59,606 bases of DNA from Flavobacterium sp. (GCF_024305175.1 NZ_JAMWYY010000014.1:1-59606), one strand, 5' to 3'; shown: positions 1 to 9,292, counted from the first letter of the stretch. The notes: generated from the sequence alone by a model not told the origin. A program made the numbers and translations.

Positions 1-2
1 TC

Positions 3-95
3 ATAAGGGATCCTAATACCAACGAACCGATGATGGTAGAAGAAACCGTAGAACTCCCATTCGAGTTCAAGGCGCACTTCTCGTTAAAACGATAA
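3..95 (+). CDS. C-terminal fragment of an unidentified protein (cut by window edge)
   Basis: An open frame enters from the left edge and ends at TAA 93-95. It encodes about 30 residues ending in ELPFEFKAHFSLKR. It is followed within 20 bp by a strong terminator, which supports it as the true 3' end of a gene. The alternating hydrophobic and polar pattern of the last residues suggests a terminal beta strand. Too little is visible to name a family. Confidence 0.55.
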   Translation: MRDPNTNEPMMVEETVELPFEFKAHFSLKR

Positions 96-110
96 TAATA
101 ACTTTAAATA

Positions 111-144
111 AAAAAAGCAGCCCGGATTTCCGGGCTGCTTTTTT
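111..144 (+). terminator. Rho-independent terminator, probably bidirectional
   Basis: The stem GCAGCCCGGA / TCCGGGCTGC has a 2-nt loop. An A tract on its left and a T tract on its right extend the stem and give a U run on either strand. It lies 16 bp after the stop of the left-edge gene. Confidence 0.9.
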
Positions 145-220
145 ATATGTATAATCAATTATATTTTTCTGTATCCTAAGTTATAAGTATCAGGAGATGA
201 ATCAAAAGTTTTATTACTCA

Positions 221-250
221 TAAAAAATAGCTCCCAAATCAGGAGCTATT
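221..250 (-). terminator. Terminator of the minus-strand beta-barrel gene at 277-849
   Basis: The inverted repeat AATAGCTCC / GGAGCTATT has a 7-nt loop. Read on the minus strand, the stem is followed by a run of T. It sits 27 bp beyond the stop codon of the minus-strand gene. Confidence 0.8.
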
Positions 251-276
251 AATAATTCATAAATAAGTTTTCTTTA

Positions 277-849
277 TTACAGCTTTAATCCGACAGATAG
301 AGAGAATACGTTATTGTACTTTTCATTTTCAAAAAGCTCGCTGTCATTTATATCTGTAAGCCCCACGCTATATCGCGCCTGTACAAACATTCCCCATTCA
401 AAATAATACTCTACACCTGCATTAAATGATATGTCACTATCTTTATAGCTGTCCCATACATCAAACAGGCCGGTCATGTTATCATCACTTTCTACTGATA
501 AAAGCCTGCCATATTGTGGACCTGCTTCTATATTCAACCCATCTTTAATATAATATTTAAACATAATGGGTATATTAAGATAGTTTAGGGCTATTTCGCT
601 TCTTGTGTCTCCGTCTGCTAACTTTGCTCCTTGTGTTGAATATAAGATTTCTGTCTGGATACTGAAGGTTTCGCTAAGTACAAGTTCTCCTATAGCACCA
701 ACATTGTATCCGATAATAGCTCCGTCGGTTTTAGGTTCGCTCCTGATGTTGGCATAATTAAGGCCAAATTTTGGTCCGATTCTGAAATCCTGAGCCTGTG
801 CCATGTTAAAGGCGAGTAGTGCTGTAACTGATAGTAATATTTTTTTCAT
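277..849 (-). CDS. Outer-membrane beta-barrel protein, PorT-like family
   Basis: A 190-residue protein of the porin family/outer-membrane beta-barrel class. I start it at ATG 847-849, because the encoded N-terminus MKKILLSVTALLAFNMAQAQ is a standard Bacteroidota signal peptide. The upstream in-frame ATG would add ten residues that spoil it. The mature part alternates hydrophobic and polar residues and carries the family motifs GPKFGLNYANI, a central YLNIPIMFKYY and AGPQYG, ending in a terminal strand SLSVGLKL. It resembles the two plus-strand genes at 1071 and 1631 in all these motifs and is transcribed away from them. The specific cargo is unknown. Confidence 0.85.
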   Translation of the reverse strand: MKKILLSVTALLAFNMAQAQDFRIGPKFGLNYANIRSEPKTDGAIIGYNVGAIGELVLSETFSIQTEILYSTQGAKLADGDTRSEIALNYLNIPIMFKYYIKDGLNIEAGPQYGRLLSVESDDNMTGLFDVWDSYKDSDISFNAGVEYYFEWGMFVQARYSVGLTDINDSELFENEKYNNVFSLSVGLKL

Positions 850-1011
850 GTATAAAATTTTATGGCGGTAAAAATACATTTTTTTAATAGGAAAAAATTT
901 AAGGTGTTGGCTATTTTTTATTAAAATATTATGAATTACTTAACTGATGCTAATGTAACTTCGCATTGATAATGAAACTGAAAAATGCTATCGCTGAATT
1001 TAGTTCTAACC

Positions 1012-1041
1012 TTTGCTGTCTTGTAAATTATGCTATTTTTG
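1012..1041 (+). promoter_or_regulatory. Bacteroidota-type promoter for the beta-barrel pair
   Basis: A TTTG at 1012-1015 is followed after 18 bp by TATTTTTG at 1034-1041, a perfect TAnnTTTG -7 box. The start codon lies 30 bp downstream. This fits the flavobacterial primary sigma factor consensus. Confidence 0.65.
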
Positions 1042-1070
1042 TGTGCATAAAACCAAACACAAATTAGAGT

Positions 1071-1598
1071 ATGAAAAATTTTTTACTTGCAGCAGGCATA
1101 TTTATAGCGGGTATTACCACTTGCCATTCACAGGCATTTGGCGTAAAAGCGGGTATAAACTTTGCCAATTTCAGGGGAGATGATGCAGATGATTTTAACG
1201 TTCTTTCCGGTTTTCATGGCGGTATAGTTGCAGAGATGCGCCTTCTGGATGCGCTTAGCGTACAGCCTGAATTTTTGTATTCTGTTCAGGGAGCCAAAAC
1301 AAAAGATGAAACCTATAAACTAAACTATGTTAACCTGCCTGTAATGCTTAAGCTGTATTTTACAGACAGCTTTAATATACATGCCGGGCCACAGATTGGC
1401 TTGCTTATAAGTGAGTCTGACAGTTTTACTCCGTTTGAAAGTAATACGTATGATTTAGGGCTTGCAGCAGGTTTAGAATTTTTCTTTGCCGATAACTTTT
1501 CTGCACAAGCACGTTATGTTGCAGGAAATACAAAAGTATCTGATAACAGGGAACTTAAAAACACTGTAGTACAGCTATCATTATGCTATATGTTTTAA
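1071..1598 (+). CDS. Outer-membrane beta-barrel protein, PorT-like family
   Basis: A 175-residue exported barrel protein. A signal peptide (about residues 1-21, ending CHSQA) precedes the family pattern GVKAGINFANFRG, YVNLPVMLKLYF, AGPQIGLL and a closing amphipathic strand. It is the first gene of a two-gene unit, with the next paralogue 32 bp downstream, and has its own -7 box. Members of this family are small monomeric barrels of unknown ligand; nothing here narrows the role. Its divergently transcribed paralogue at 277 suggests local duplication. Confidence 0.85.
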   Translation: MKNFLLAAGIFIAGITTCHSQAFGVKAGINFANFRGDDADDFNVLSGFHGGIVAEMRLLDALSVQPEFLYSVQGAKTKDETYKLNYVNLPVMLKLYFTDSFNIHAGPQIGLLISESDSFTPFESNTYDLGLAAGLEFFFADNFSAQARYVAGNTKVSDNRELKNTVVQLSLCYMF

Positions 1599-1630
1599 AA
1601 ACAGGTATAAACCAATAAACTGATATTAAC

Positions 1631-2179
1631 ATGAAGAAAATTTTATTTTTAGCAGTAGCACTTTTAGGTGCAGTAGCCACTCAGGCACAAGGTATTAATT
1701 TTGGTGTTAAAGCCGGAGCCAACTTTTCTAACTTAACCGGCGATATAGACTCTGAAGGCATTACAAATTTTCATGCCGGTGCCGTGCTTGAGCTTAATCT
1801 TGTACCTACTTTTTCTGTTCAGGCAGAAGGTTTATTCTCTTCTCAGGGAGGTAAGGCAAAGTTTGAAGAAGATGGTGTTGTAGGTGTTGCACAAGATATA
1901 AACCTTGATTACATATCGGTACCGGTAATGGCAAAATTTTATATATTGCCAAATTCACTTAGTGTTATGGCCGGCCCACAGTTTTCTTTCCTTGTAGATG
2001 AAGCAGAGGAAGCATGGGATACCAAAAGCTTTGATATGGCAGCAGCAGGAGGGGTAGAGCTTAAAATAATAGCAGGCCTTTTTGCACAGGCACGTTATAC
2101 TATAGGCTTAACAGATGTTTCTGATAATATAGATGCTAAAAATGCTGTATTCCAGTTGTCTGTAGGATACTTTTTCTAA
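1631..2179 (+). CDS. Outer-membrane beta-barrel protein, PorT-like family
   Basis: A 182-residue paralogue of the preceding gene. The signal peptide MKKILFLAVALLGAVATQAQ is followed by GVKAGANFSNLTG, YISVPVMAKFYI, AGPQFSFL and a final barrel strand. It lies 32 bp after the upstream stop with no promoter of its own, so the two are probably co-transcribed up to the hairpin at 2201. Acidic loops (DEAEEAWD and neighbours) distinguish it from its siblings. The specific function is unknown. Confidence 0.85.
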   Translation: MKKILFLAVALLGAVATQAQGINFGVKAGANFSNLTGDIDSEGITNFHAGAVLELNLVPTFSVQAEGLFSSQGGKAKFEEDGVVGVAQDINLDYISVPVMAKFYILPNSLSVMAGPQFSFLVDEAEEAWDTKSFDMAAAGGVELKIIAGLFAQARYTIGLTDVSDNIDAKNAVFQLSVGYFF

Positions 2180-2200
2180 AAGCACATATAAATAAAATCT

Positions 2201-2224
2201 AAACCGGCTTATGCCGGTTTTTTT
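2201..2224 (+). terminator. Rho-independent terminator after the beta-barrel pair
   Basis: The stem AAACCGGC / GCCGGTTT has a 4-nt loop and is followed by further T. It begins 21 bp after the stop codon at 2179. Confidence 0.9.
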
Positions 2225-2302
2225 ATGCGTTATAGTGTTAAATTTACTGTTATAGCACATACAAGTATGGCTATTGAATGATTATTTTTACAAAAAGAGA
2301 AT

Positions 2303-2716
2303 ATGCAGTTACTTATAATTAATGGCCCTAACCTTAACCTTTTAGGGAAACGGGAACCTGATATATACGGAAATGAAACTTTTGAAGAGTACCTCGAGAA
2401 ACTGAGGGCTGACTTTCCTGATACGGATATAAGCTACTACCAAAGCAATATTGAAGGAGAGATTATTACCAAAATACAAGAGGCAGGTTTTGCGCTTGAT
2501 GGTATTATATTAAATGCAGGTGCTTACACCCATACTTCTGTTGGTATTGCAGATGCAGTTAAAGCCATAACGGCTCCGGTAGTAGAAGTACATATATCGA
2601 ATACATACTCCCGCGAAACATTTCGACACCAATCCTATCTTTCACCTGTTTGTGCGGGTGTAATAGTAGGTTTTGGCTTAAAAGGCTATAAGCTGGCCAT
2701 ACAATCTTTTCAATAA
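2303..2716 (+). CDS. aroQ: Type II 3-dehydroquinate dehydratase
   Basis: Catalyses the third step of the shikimate pathway, 3-dehydroquinate to 3-dehydroshikimate, in the cytoplasm. The 137 residues match the compact dodecameric type II family (usually 140-150). The N-terminal INGPNLNLLGKREPDIYG carries the catalytic Tyr22 with Arg17. LNAGAYTHTS carries Asn71, and VEVHISN carries Glu95 and the catalytic His97. No key residue is missing. The gene lies 6 bp upstream of the DUF5686 gene, so the two may share a transcript despite unrelated roles. Confidence 0.96.
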   Translation: MQLLIINGPNLNLLGKREPDIYGNETFEEYLEKLRADFPDTDISYYQSNIEGEIITKIQEAGFALDGIILNAGAYTHTSVGIADAVKAITAPVVEVHISNTYSRETFRHQSYLSPVCAGVIVGFGLKGYKLAIQSFQ

Positions 2717-2722
2717 ATCTTT

Positions 2723-5194
2723 ATGAGAAAGTGCCTTTTACTGATATTACTGATTCTGTGCGTTTGTGTTAATGCACAGATTAAAGGCAGTGTAACCACT
2801 GCTGATGGCGGGCCTGTGGCTTTTGCCAGTATTGCCATAAAGGGTACTTATACCAGTACAGCATCTAACGAAGATGGTACCTACAGCCTTGCTGCAGAAA
2901 AACCCGGAGAATATACTTTAATGATAAGGAGCCTTGGCTATACTACAGAAATAGCTGCAATAACAGCCGACAGCCTGCCTTATACATTTAATATTGTGAT
3001 GAAGCCTGCTGCTTACAGCCGTACCCAAATGGCAGTAACGGCAAATAATACAGAAAACAGTGTTATAGATAGAGCAATTGCTAACAGGGGCAGGAACGCT
3101 GCTAAAACCGCTGCTTATGAAGCAGACTTTTACTCCCGGGGTTCTTATACTATTAAAAATGTGCCACGCAAGCTGCTGGGCAAGCGCCTTAGCGACCTTC
3201 AGGGCAGGCTTGATACTACCGGTAGCGGTATTATTTATCTTTCAGAAACAGTATCAAGGATAAAATATCAAAGGCCGGACAAAATGCACGAAAGGGTACT
3301 GGCATCTAAAATAAGTGGCGATGATAATGGGTATAGCTACAACAGTGCATCGGCTGCTGAATTTGATTTTTACCAAAAGTACCTTTCATTTGATGTGAGT
3401 GCAGTATCACCTATATCTGAAGAAGCATGGGACTATTATTTGTTTGAAACCGAAAGCATTTTTTCTGATAATAACCAAAAGGTAAGTAAAATAAAGGTTA
3501 TGCCGAAAGAAAGTAATACAGCAGCCTTTCATGGTTATATATACCTTTTGGAAGAAACGGGCGAATTATATGCTGTAGAGCTTGATATAGAGGGAAGCAG
3601 GATAGGGCAGCCCCTGTTGGAAAGCCTTACCATAAAGCAGCTTTACGGCTACAACAGTACTGAAGGTATCTGGACAAAAAATGTACAATCGCTAAACTTT
3701 GCATTTTCAGTGTTTGGGGTAGAGGCAGAAGGTAATTTTCTTCATGTTTACAGTAATTATAACTTAAACCCAGGGTTTACAGATAAGACATTTGGCAACG
3801 AAATTATGTTTGTTGAAAAAGATGCAAACAAAAAGCCCGGTGAATACTGGGGCAGGAAAAGGCCAATACCGCTAACAGAAGAAGAACTTGCCGATTATAT
3901 AGAAAAAGATAGTATAGAGAATATTATAACATCGCCCCCTTACCTGCGCGCCAGCGACAGTATCAGGAACCGCTATAAACTATTATCGCCTGCATTAGGG
4001 CATACCTATTATAATTCTATAGACAGTTGGCAGATAAAATATTCAGGAGTGTTATTAAGCCTGGGATTTAATACGGTACAGGCATATGCATTGTCGCCAT
4101 CATTCTATTATACCTTTACCAATGATGAGGATAACACGAGTACAACTGTAGGTACCGACCTTAATTACGGGTTTGCTGAAGAACGCTTCAGGGCTACCGG
4201 AACCATATCGCACAAATTCAACAATTTTAATAAACGTACATTAACGTTAAGGGGAGGAAGCAGCATTCAGCAGTTTAATCCCGAGAAGCCAATAAACAGG
4301 ATTGTAAATAGTATCAGTACATTGTTCTTTAAGGATAATTACATGAAGCTGTATGACAACACCTTTGTAAATGTTTCGTATGAAGAAGAAGTTGTTAACG
4401 GCATAATGCTTTATGGCAGTATGGAATATACCCGCCGGAAACCGTTATTTAATAATACCAATTTTTCTACCCTTAAAGACCTTTATGACCCTTATACATC
4501 TAACAACCCACTACAGCCCTATGATTATGACACACCCGCATTTTTAAAGCATGATATGGTAAGGGCTTCTGTAGCGGCGCAGTTCAGCTTTGGGCAAAAA
4601 TACAGGATTCGCCCTTCGGGCAAGGAAAATGTACCCAACCCTTTGTACCCTGTAGTTTATGTAAAGTTTGAGAAAGGCTTTGGCGCCAGTATATCCGATT
4701 ATAACTTTAACCACCTTTCGGGCAGGATAAATTACATACTTAATATTGGGCAATATGGTGAGACAGGAACGGCTGTAAGGGCAGGCAAGTTTTTTGACAG
4801 CGACAATATAGCTTTTACCGATTACCGCCATTTTAACGGCAACCGCACCCATGTGGGCCGCTCTGAACGCTACCTTAATGTGTTTAATTTTTTACCGTAC
4901 TACACACACAGCACTAATGACAGTTATATAGAAGGACATGCAGAGCATAACTTTAAAGGTTTTATAACCAATAAAATTCCGCTTATAAATAAACTGAATT
5001 ACCATTTGGTAGGTGGTTACCACGTACTTTCAATACCCGGCAGGAATCCTTATATGGAATATACCGTAGGGCTTGATAACTTAGGCTGGGGCAAAGTACG
5101 TTTCTTACGTATTGATTATATAAGAGCCTATGAAAACGGTTTTATAGGCGATGGTGTTGTAATCGGCCTGTCGTTTCTTGATATACTGGAGTAG
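2723..5194 (+). CDS. DUF5686 outer-membrane protein with carboxypeptidase-like regulatory domain
   Basis: An 823-residue envelope protein. Residues 1-18 form a signal peptide ending VNAQ. Residues about 19-95 are a carboxypeptidase-regulatory-like fold (IKGSVTTADGGPVAFASIAI, then SNEDGTYSL), as at the N-terminus of many TonB-dependent receptors. The rest matches DUF5686: a central soluble segment and a C-terminal barrel rich in YxxR and aromatic strands, ending with a short strand. No TonB plug is visible. The gene stops exactly where the convergent DUF4268 gene stops (5194/5195). Family function is unknown; transport or surface assembly is a guess. Confidence 0.85.
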   Translation: MRKCLLLILLILCVCVNAQIKGSVTTADGGPVAFASIAIKGTYTSTASNEDGTYSLAAEKPGEYTLMIRSLGYTTEIAAITADSLPYTFNIVMKPAAYSRTQMAVTANNTENSVIDRAIANRGRNAAKTAAYEADFYSRGSYTIKNVPRKLLGKRLSDLQGRLDTTGSGIIYLSETVSRIKYQRPDKMHERVLASKISGDDNGYSYNSASAAEFDFYQKYLSFDVSAVSPISEEAWDYYLFETESIFSDNNQKVSKIKVMPKESNTAAFHGYIYLLEETGELYAVELDIEGSRIGQPLLESLTIKQLYGYNSTEGIWTKNVQSLNFAFSVFGVEAEGNFLHVYSNYNLNPGFTDKTFGNEIMFVEKDANKKPGEYWGRKRPIPLTEEELADYIEKDSIENIITSPPYLRASDSIRNRYKLLSPALGHTYYNSIDSWQIKYSGVLLSLGFNTVQAYALSPSFYYTFTNDEDNTSTTVGTDLNYGFAEERFRATGTISHKFNNFNKRTLTLRGGSSIQQFNPEKPINRIVNSISTLFFKDNYMKLYDNTFVNVSYEEEVVNGIMLYGSMEYTRRKPLFNNTNFSTLKDLYDPYTSNNPLQPYDYDTPAFLKHDMVRASVAAQFSFGQKYRIRPSGKENVPNPLYPVVYVKFEKGFGASISDYNFNHLSGRINYILNIGQYGETGTAVRAGKFFDSDNIAFTDYRHFNGNRTHVGRSERYLNVFNFLPYYTHSTNDSYIEGHAEHNFKGFITNKIPLINKLNYHLVGGYHVLSIPGRNPYMEYTVGLDNLGWGKVRFLRIDYIRAYENGFIGDGVVIGLSFLDILE

Positions 5195-5638
5195 TTATGT
5201 GTTAATATCAAGGTCGCGGATGTAATCTTCATACTCATAAAAGAACATTTCGAACGCTGTCATTTTTTCGGCAAAGAAATCAAAAACAGTATTCCACGTA
5301 GCTTTGTTGTACAGGCTTATGCCTGTCAGGATAACATATATGCGGCTGATCTCTTTTCCGCTTTCAAGATAATGTTCTTTTTCAAAAACGGCATCAGGCA
5401 GGTGTTCTTCCAGTAATATGTTTTGTAAAGACTCCATTTTTTCAAAATAAATGCGGCGCTTATCATCTTCCTTAGGCTCAATATCCAGCATTACCATAGC
5501 TTTTTTGTTGTCTACATAAAATTTGAAAGACACATCTTTTATCCTGGTATCATATAAAAGCCACTTTCGCGGGTAGGTATCCGCAAATGTCGTCCAGAAT
5601 TCTTTTTTTATCTGTTGTGCTTCGGCCTTGCTGAACAT
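5195..5638 (-). CDS. DUF4268 domain-containing protein
   Basis: A 147-residue soluble protein. I place the start at 5636-5638 (MFSKAEAQQIKKEFW), because the 33 residues upstream in the open frame are not typical of the family and run into the promoter region of the divergent NUDIX gene. It consists of alternating strands and amphipathic helices with the motif FWTTFADTYPRKWLLYDT, no signal peptide and no membrane segment. DUF4268 domains occur alone or near nucleases, and the family role is not established. No catalytic residues are evident. Confidence 0.75.
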   Translation of the reverse strand: MFSKAEAQQIKKEFWTTFADTYPRKWLLYDTRIKDVSFKFYVDNKKAMVMLDIEPKEDDKRRIYFEKMESLQNILLEEHLPDAVFEKEHYLESGKEISRIYVILTGISLYNKATWNTVFDFFAEKMTAFEMFFYEYEDYIRDLDINT

Positions 5639-5695
5639 ATAGTGTAGGTGTTGTGCGGTTTTTAATGTATATTTACGGGTAATATAATACCCCAG

Positions 5696-6334
5696 ATGCA
5701 GTTTACTGAATTTGTAAAATACCTCCCAAAAATACAAAAAGAGCGGCTACCGGCTGTTAAAGCACATTTAAAAATGGCTCCGCTGGAGCGGGTACAGTCA
5801 TTATCAGCCGATTTTTATGCCGATAAAAACCCGAGGCCTTCTGCTGTTATGATGCTTTTTTACCCTAAGGGTGATGAAGCCAGCCTTATACTGATAAAGC
5901 GCAATACCTATCCCGGAGTGCACTCGGCACAGGTATCGTTTCCCGGTGGTAAGGCAGAGCCTGAAGATGAAAACCTTGCTGCTACAGCCCTTAGGGAAAC
6001 CTGTGAAGAAATAGGCGTTACGGCAAATGAAATAGATATTATAATGCCATTTACAGAGCTTTATATACCGCCGAGTAACTTTCTTGTTTACCCATTTTTA
6101 GGCGTTGCCGCTGAGACACCCATATTTAAACCTGACCCATCCGAGGTATCAGAACTGATAGAACTGCCCTTACAAACTTTTTTAGATGATTCTATTATTA
6201 TAACATCACAACTGCAAACATCTTATTCAGAGCGAATTGCAGTACCGGGATTTAAAGTAGGCGAACATTTTGTCTGGGGCGCTACGGCAATGATAATGAG
6301 CGAGCTTAAAGAAACCATAAAAAGCGTGCTATAA
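5696..6334 (+). CDS. NUDIX hydrolase, CoA pyrophosphatase (NudL-like)
   Basis: A 212-residue cytoplasmic hydrolase, probably cleaving CoA or acyl-CoA to phosphopantetheine and 3',5'-ADP. The NUDIX box at about residues 84-107 contains the ALRETCEEIGV core with metal-binding glutamates. Just before it, residues 64-85 read LILIKRNTYPGVHSAQVSFP, close to the CoA-specific signature that precedes the box in NudL and Pcd1. The start at 5696 lies 58 bp from the divergent DUF4268 start. The PlsC-like gene 40 bp downstream hints at a lipid or acyl-CoA housekeeping pairing. Confidence 0.85.
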   Translation: MQFTEFVKYLPKIQKERLPAVKAHLKMAPLERVQSLSADFYADKNPRPSAVMMLFYPKGDEASLILIKRNTYPGVHSAQVSFPGGKAEPEDENLAATALRETCEEIGVTANEIDIIMPFTELYIPPSNFLVYPFLGVAAETPIFKPDPSEVSELIELPLQTFLDDSIIITSQLQTSYSERIAVPGFKVGEHFVWGATAMIMSELKETIKSVL

Positions 6335-6374
6335 CATCAGGTTTTTGTAATTTTGCCTTTTTGATTTTACTAAA

Positions 6375-7178
6375 ATGGGATTATTCAGGAGAAATCCTTT
6401 CGGGCATATACTTTTCCTTAAAAAGTGGCTTATACGTGTTTTTGGGATATTAACCCACAGGCGCTACCGTGGTTTTAACGAGCTTAATGTAGAGGGTTCA
6501 GAAATTATCCGCTCTTTACCTGATACTAATGTACTTTTTATATCAAACCACCAGACTTATTTTGCCGATGTTGTGGCAATGTTCCATGTGTTTAATGCCA
6601 GTTTAAAAGGGCGTGAGGACAATATTAAGAACATAGCCTATATATGGCACCCCAAACTTAATATTTATTACGTAGCCGCTAAGGAAACCATGAAGTCGGG
6701 CCTTTTGCCCCGCATCCTGGCTTATGCCGGCGCTATTACCGTAGAACGTACCTGGAGGGCAAAAGGCAAAGAAGTGCAGCGCGAGGTAAACCCCAATGAT
6801 ACCGAAAATATTAAAATAGCCCTTAAAGACGGGTGGGTTATAACATTCCCCCAAGGCACTACAAAGCCTTTTAAGCCTATCCGTAAAGGTACTGCACACA
6901 TTATTAAGCAGCACAAGCCTATAGTTGTGCCTATCGTAATTGATGGCTTTCGCCGCTCTTTTGATAAAAAGGGCCTCCGCCTTAAAAAGAAGGGCATACT
7001 GCAATCTTTCATTGTTAAAGAACCGCTTGACATAGATTATGAAAATGAATCTATTGAGAACATCCTTGAAAAGATTGAATATGCAATAGAGCAACACCCT
7101 TCTTTCCTTAAAGTAATACCTGCCGAGGTTCTTGAAGCACAAGAGGAGCTAAACAAAAAGCGTAAATGGGATTATTAA
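6375..7178 (+). CDS. 1-acyl-sn-glycerol-3-phosphate acyltransferase family protein (PlsC-like)
   Basis: A 267-residue lysophospholipid acyltransferase, acting at the inner membrane. The first motif is SNHQTYFADV: His59 and Asp65 are separated by five residues rather than the usual four. The glycerophosphate-binding motif appears as TFPQGTTKPF instead of FPEGTR. A possible -7 box TAATTTTG lies at 6348-6355 inside the short gap after the NUDIX gene. The last codons overlap the convergent TonB-dependent receptor by 4 bp. The family is clear; the substrate may not be the standard one, given both motif changes. Confidence 0.85.
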   Translation: MGLFRRNPFGHILFLKKWLIRVFGILTHRRYRGFNELNVEGSEIIRSLPDTNVLFISNHQTYFADVVAMFHVFNASLKGREDNIKNIAYIWHPKLNIYYVAAKETMKSGLLPRILAYAGAITVERTWRAKGKEVQREVNPNDTENIKIALKDGWVITFPQGTTKPFKPIRKGTAHIIKQHKPIVVPIVIDGFRRSFDKKGLRLKKKGILQSFIVKEPLDIDYENESIENILEKIEYAIEQHPSFLKVIPAEVLEAQEELNKKRKWDY

Positions 7179-9292
7179 TTCCCAATTAAATCGTTGTCCT
7201 GTTGCTTTTTCTCATTTGTAAGGATATTACCTTCTTCTTTTGCAAGTTTATTTTTAGAAGGGATCTTGTAATTTAATGATATCCCAATCCTCCGGGAGTC
7301 ATATTTGTTATCATACAGCAGGTTGGTATCCGTAATACCGAAGTATTGGTGGTTGGTATTAAAAATATCATTTGCATATACAGAAACGGAAAGGTTATCT
7401 GATAAAAACTTGCGCGAAAAAGTAAGGTCAACCTGCTGGTAAAGCGGTTTTCTTACATTATAATAATAGTAGTTACCACCTGTGTTTGAAGCGGTATAGT
7501 TTGCGGTAAACTTTATCTTTTTTGGCAGGACAAGCTGCGACGTCAGGTTAAAATTCCACACACTTTTAGTATCAACACTGGGTATAATGTGTTTCTGGTT
7601 ACCGGCGTATATATATAAGAAGTTGATCTCATCAGGATTAAAATCCATTTTAAGGGTTTCTGCAAGCCCTTTGGTAAATAGCATATAGGGCAGGGGTATT
7701 CCGAAATTAAAATTGCGTATAGTAAGTTTATCGAGGTTTTCCGACACACTCGCAGCACCATCAGGAGTGTTTATGATACGGCTGATGATTTGGTTTTGGG
7801 CATCGGTAACCGAATAGTTTATAAAAAAGTATTCAAAGGCATTAAGCTGCACCTCAAAGTTATGGTATATGGTAGGCTGCAGGTTGGGGTTACCAAAAAA
7901 AGTAACATTTGGGTTTTGGTAACTGGTGTTGTTCGGGTTTAGTGCAGCGGTATCAGGCAGCCTGATTTTTTTGTTATAGTTGGCATTAATATTTACCTGC
8001 GGCATAAAATTATATTGTGCCGTAGCATTCGGGAAAAAACGCACCTGGCTAAAAGGCAGTAGCTCATCCGTATCAGTATTACCTTCTATGTCATACGATT
8101 CGAGTCTTCCGCCTAATATAAACTCAAACTTTTTATAGTTGGCCTGAAACTCTGTATACGCTGCAAGTGTGCTCCTGGTATAATCTAAGTTTATAACATC
8201 AAAACTTTCTGTCTCAAAATCAAGTAAGTCGGCGAGAGTACCGGCACTTATTTTTGATTTATCTAAAAAGGGTATCTCCTGAGAATAATCTGCCCTCAAC
8301 TGGTAAAAATTCTGGTTGCTGTTATTGTTTAATACAGGGTTTTCGGTGAGCCTTGAATTAAGGTCGTTCCCGTTGCTGTTGTCGTTAAAATTAAATCTTA
8401 TATCCAGCTTCCTGAAAGGGTCATCAAACCTTTTTTGATACGTCAGCATTAAATCGTGATACAGTGAGCCTGTCATACTTTTGTCATCAGTTGCAAAGCC
8501 TTCACCAAAAGCGGTTATATATGCGTTATTATCACTGGTTGTTATATCATAGTTAACCAGCAGGCGGTCTTTCTTAAAATCGAACTTCAGCCCTGTTTTT
8601 AGATAGTAAAAGTGGTTGTAGCGGTCAGAAAAATTATTGGACAGTACCACATCTGCATCCTGAAAATTGCTTCTGCTAAAGCTTTCACCATAGCTTTGCC
8701 CGGCTTGTACCTGCCAGCTGAATAGCTTATTTGCGGCACTAAGCGTCATGCTGTTGTTAAACCTGTGGCGGGTATCATCATAATTGGTAAAGCTATACCC
8801 CCCGGAGTAAGTTGCGCTAAGATATTTCTGGGCTTTTTTAGATGTAATTATATTTATGATGGCCCCACCTGATGTTGCCGGAAATTCTGCCCCCGGATTG
8901 GTTATAACCTCTACTTTTTCTATTGCGCTTGCCGGCATGCCTTCAAGATAGGCATTAAGCTCGTTAGAATAGATGTTTAACGGGCGTCCATCCATAAATA
9001 CCTGTAGCTGTTTGCCCTGATACAGCATACCGGCTACATCTGATACTATAAGTCCGGGCAGCTTTTTAAGCCCTTCCATTAAAGAGCCGGAGTTAAGGTA
9101 AGCCTGTTCAGAGAAGTCGAATATAGTTCTGTCAGCCCTGCGTTCTACGGCTTTTTTCTTTTTTTCTACTATCACTTCCTTAAGCTGTTCTGTTTCCATT
9201 ACTGCTGTAGAATCTTTTTTCACAGTTGTTTCTTCCTGGCAAAAGACATTGAGCGATAAAATAAAGGCAAGGAACGTAAAACGTATTTTCAT
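7175..9292 (-). CDS. TonB-dependent receptor, outer-membrane beta-barrel family
   Basis: A 705-residue receptor. The signal peptide ends NVFCQ at about residue 19. A plug domain spans about 50-155 with LKKLPGLIVSDVAGMLYQGK, the PLNIY strand and IEKVEVITNPGAEFPATSGG. It is followed by a large barrel with many aromatic strands. There is no N-terminal carboxypeptidase-like repeat and no SusD partner nearby, so this is not a polysaccharide-utilisation pair. It is the last gene of a four-gene minus-strand unit headed by an ECF sigma factor, 27 bp after the TraB/GumN gene. Its substrate cannot be read from sequence; metal or peptide uptake are possibilities. Confidence 0.88.
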   Translation of the reverse strand: MKIRFTFLAFILSLNVFCQEETTVKKDSTAVMETEQLKEVIVEKKKKAVERRADRTIFDFSEQAYLNSGSLMEGLKKLPGLIVSDVAGMLYQGKQLQVFMDGRPLNIYSNELNAYLEGMPASAIEKVEVITNPGAEFPATSGGAIINIITSKKAQKYLSATYSGGYSFTNYDDTRHRFNNSMTLSAANKLFSWQVQAGQSYGESFSRSNFQDADVVLSNNFSDRYNHFYYLKTGLKFDFKKDRLLVNYDITTSDNNAYITAFGEGFATDDKSMTGSLYHDLMLTYQKRFDDPFRKLDIRFNFNDNSNGNDLNSRLTENPVLNNNSNQNFYQLRADYSQEIPFLDKSKISAGTLADLLDFETESFDVINLDYTRSTLAAYTEFQANYKKFEFILGGRLESYDIEGNTDTDELLPFSQVRFFPNATAQYNFMPQVNINANYNKKIRLPDTAALNPNNTSYQNPNVTFFGNPNLQPTIYHNFEVQLNAFEYFFINYSVTDAQNQIISRIINTPDGAASVSENLDKLTIRNFNFGIPLPYMLFTKGLAETLKMDFNPDEINFLYIYAGNQKHIIPSVDTKSVWNFNLTSQLVLPKKIKFTANYTASNTGGNYYYYNVRKPLYQQVDLTFSRKFLSDNLSVSVYANDIFNTNHQYFGITDTNLLYDNKYDSRRIGISLNYKIPSKNKLAKEEGNILTNEKKQQDNDLIGN

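Noticed and set aside
6603..7142. 179-residue minus-strand open frame
   Set aside because: It is antisense to the PlsC-like gene and its composition is that of a shadow frame.
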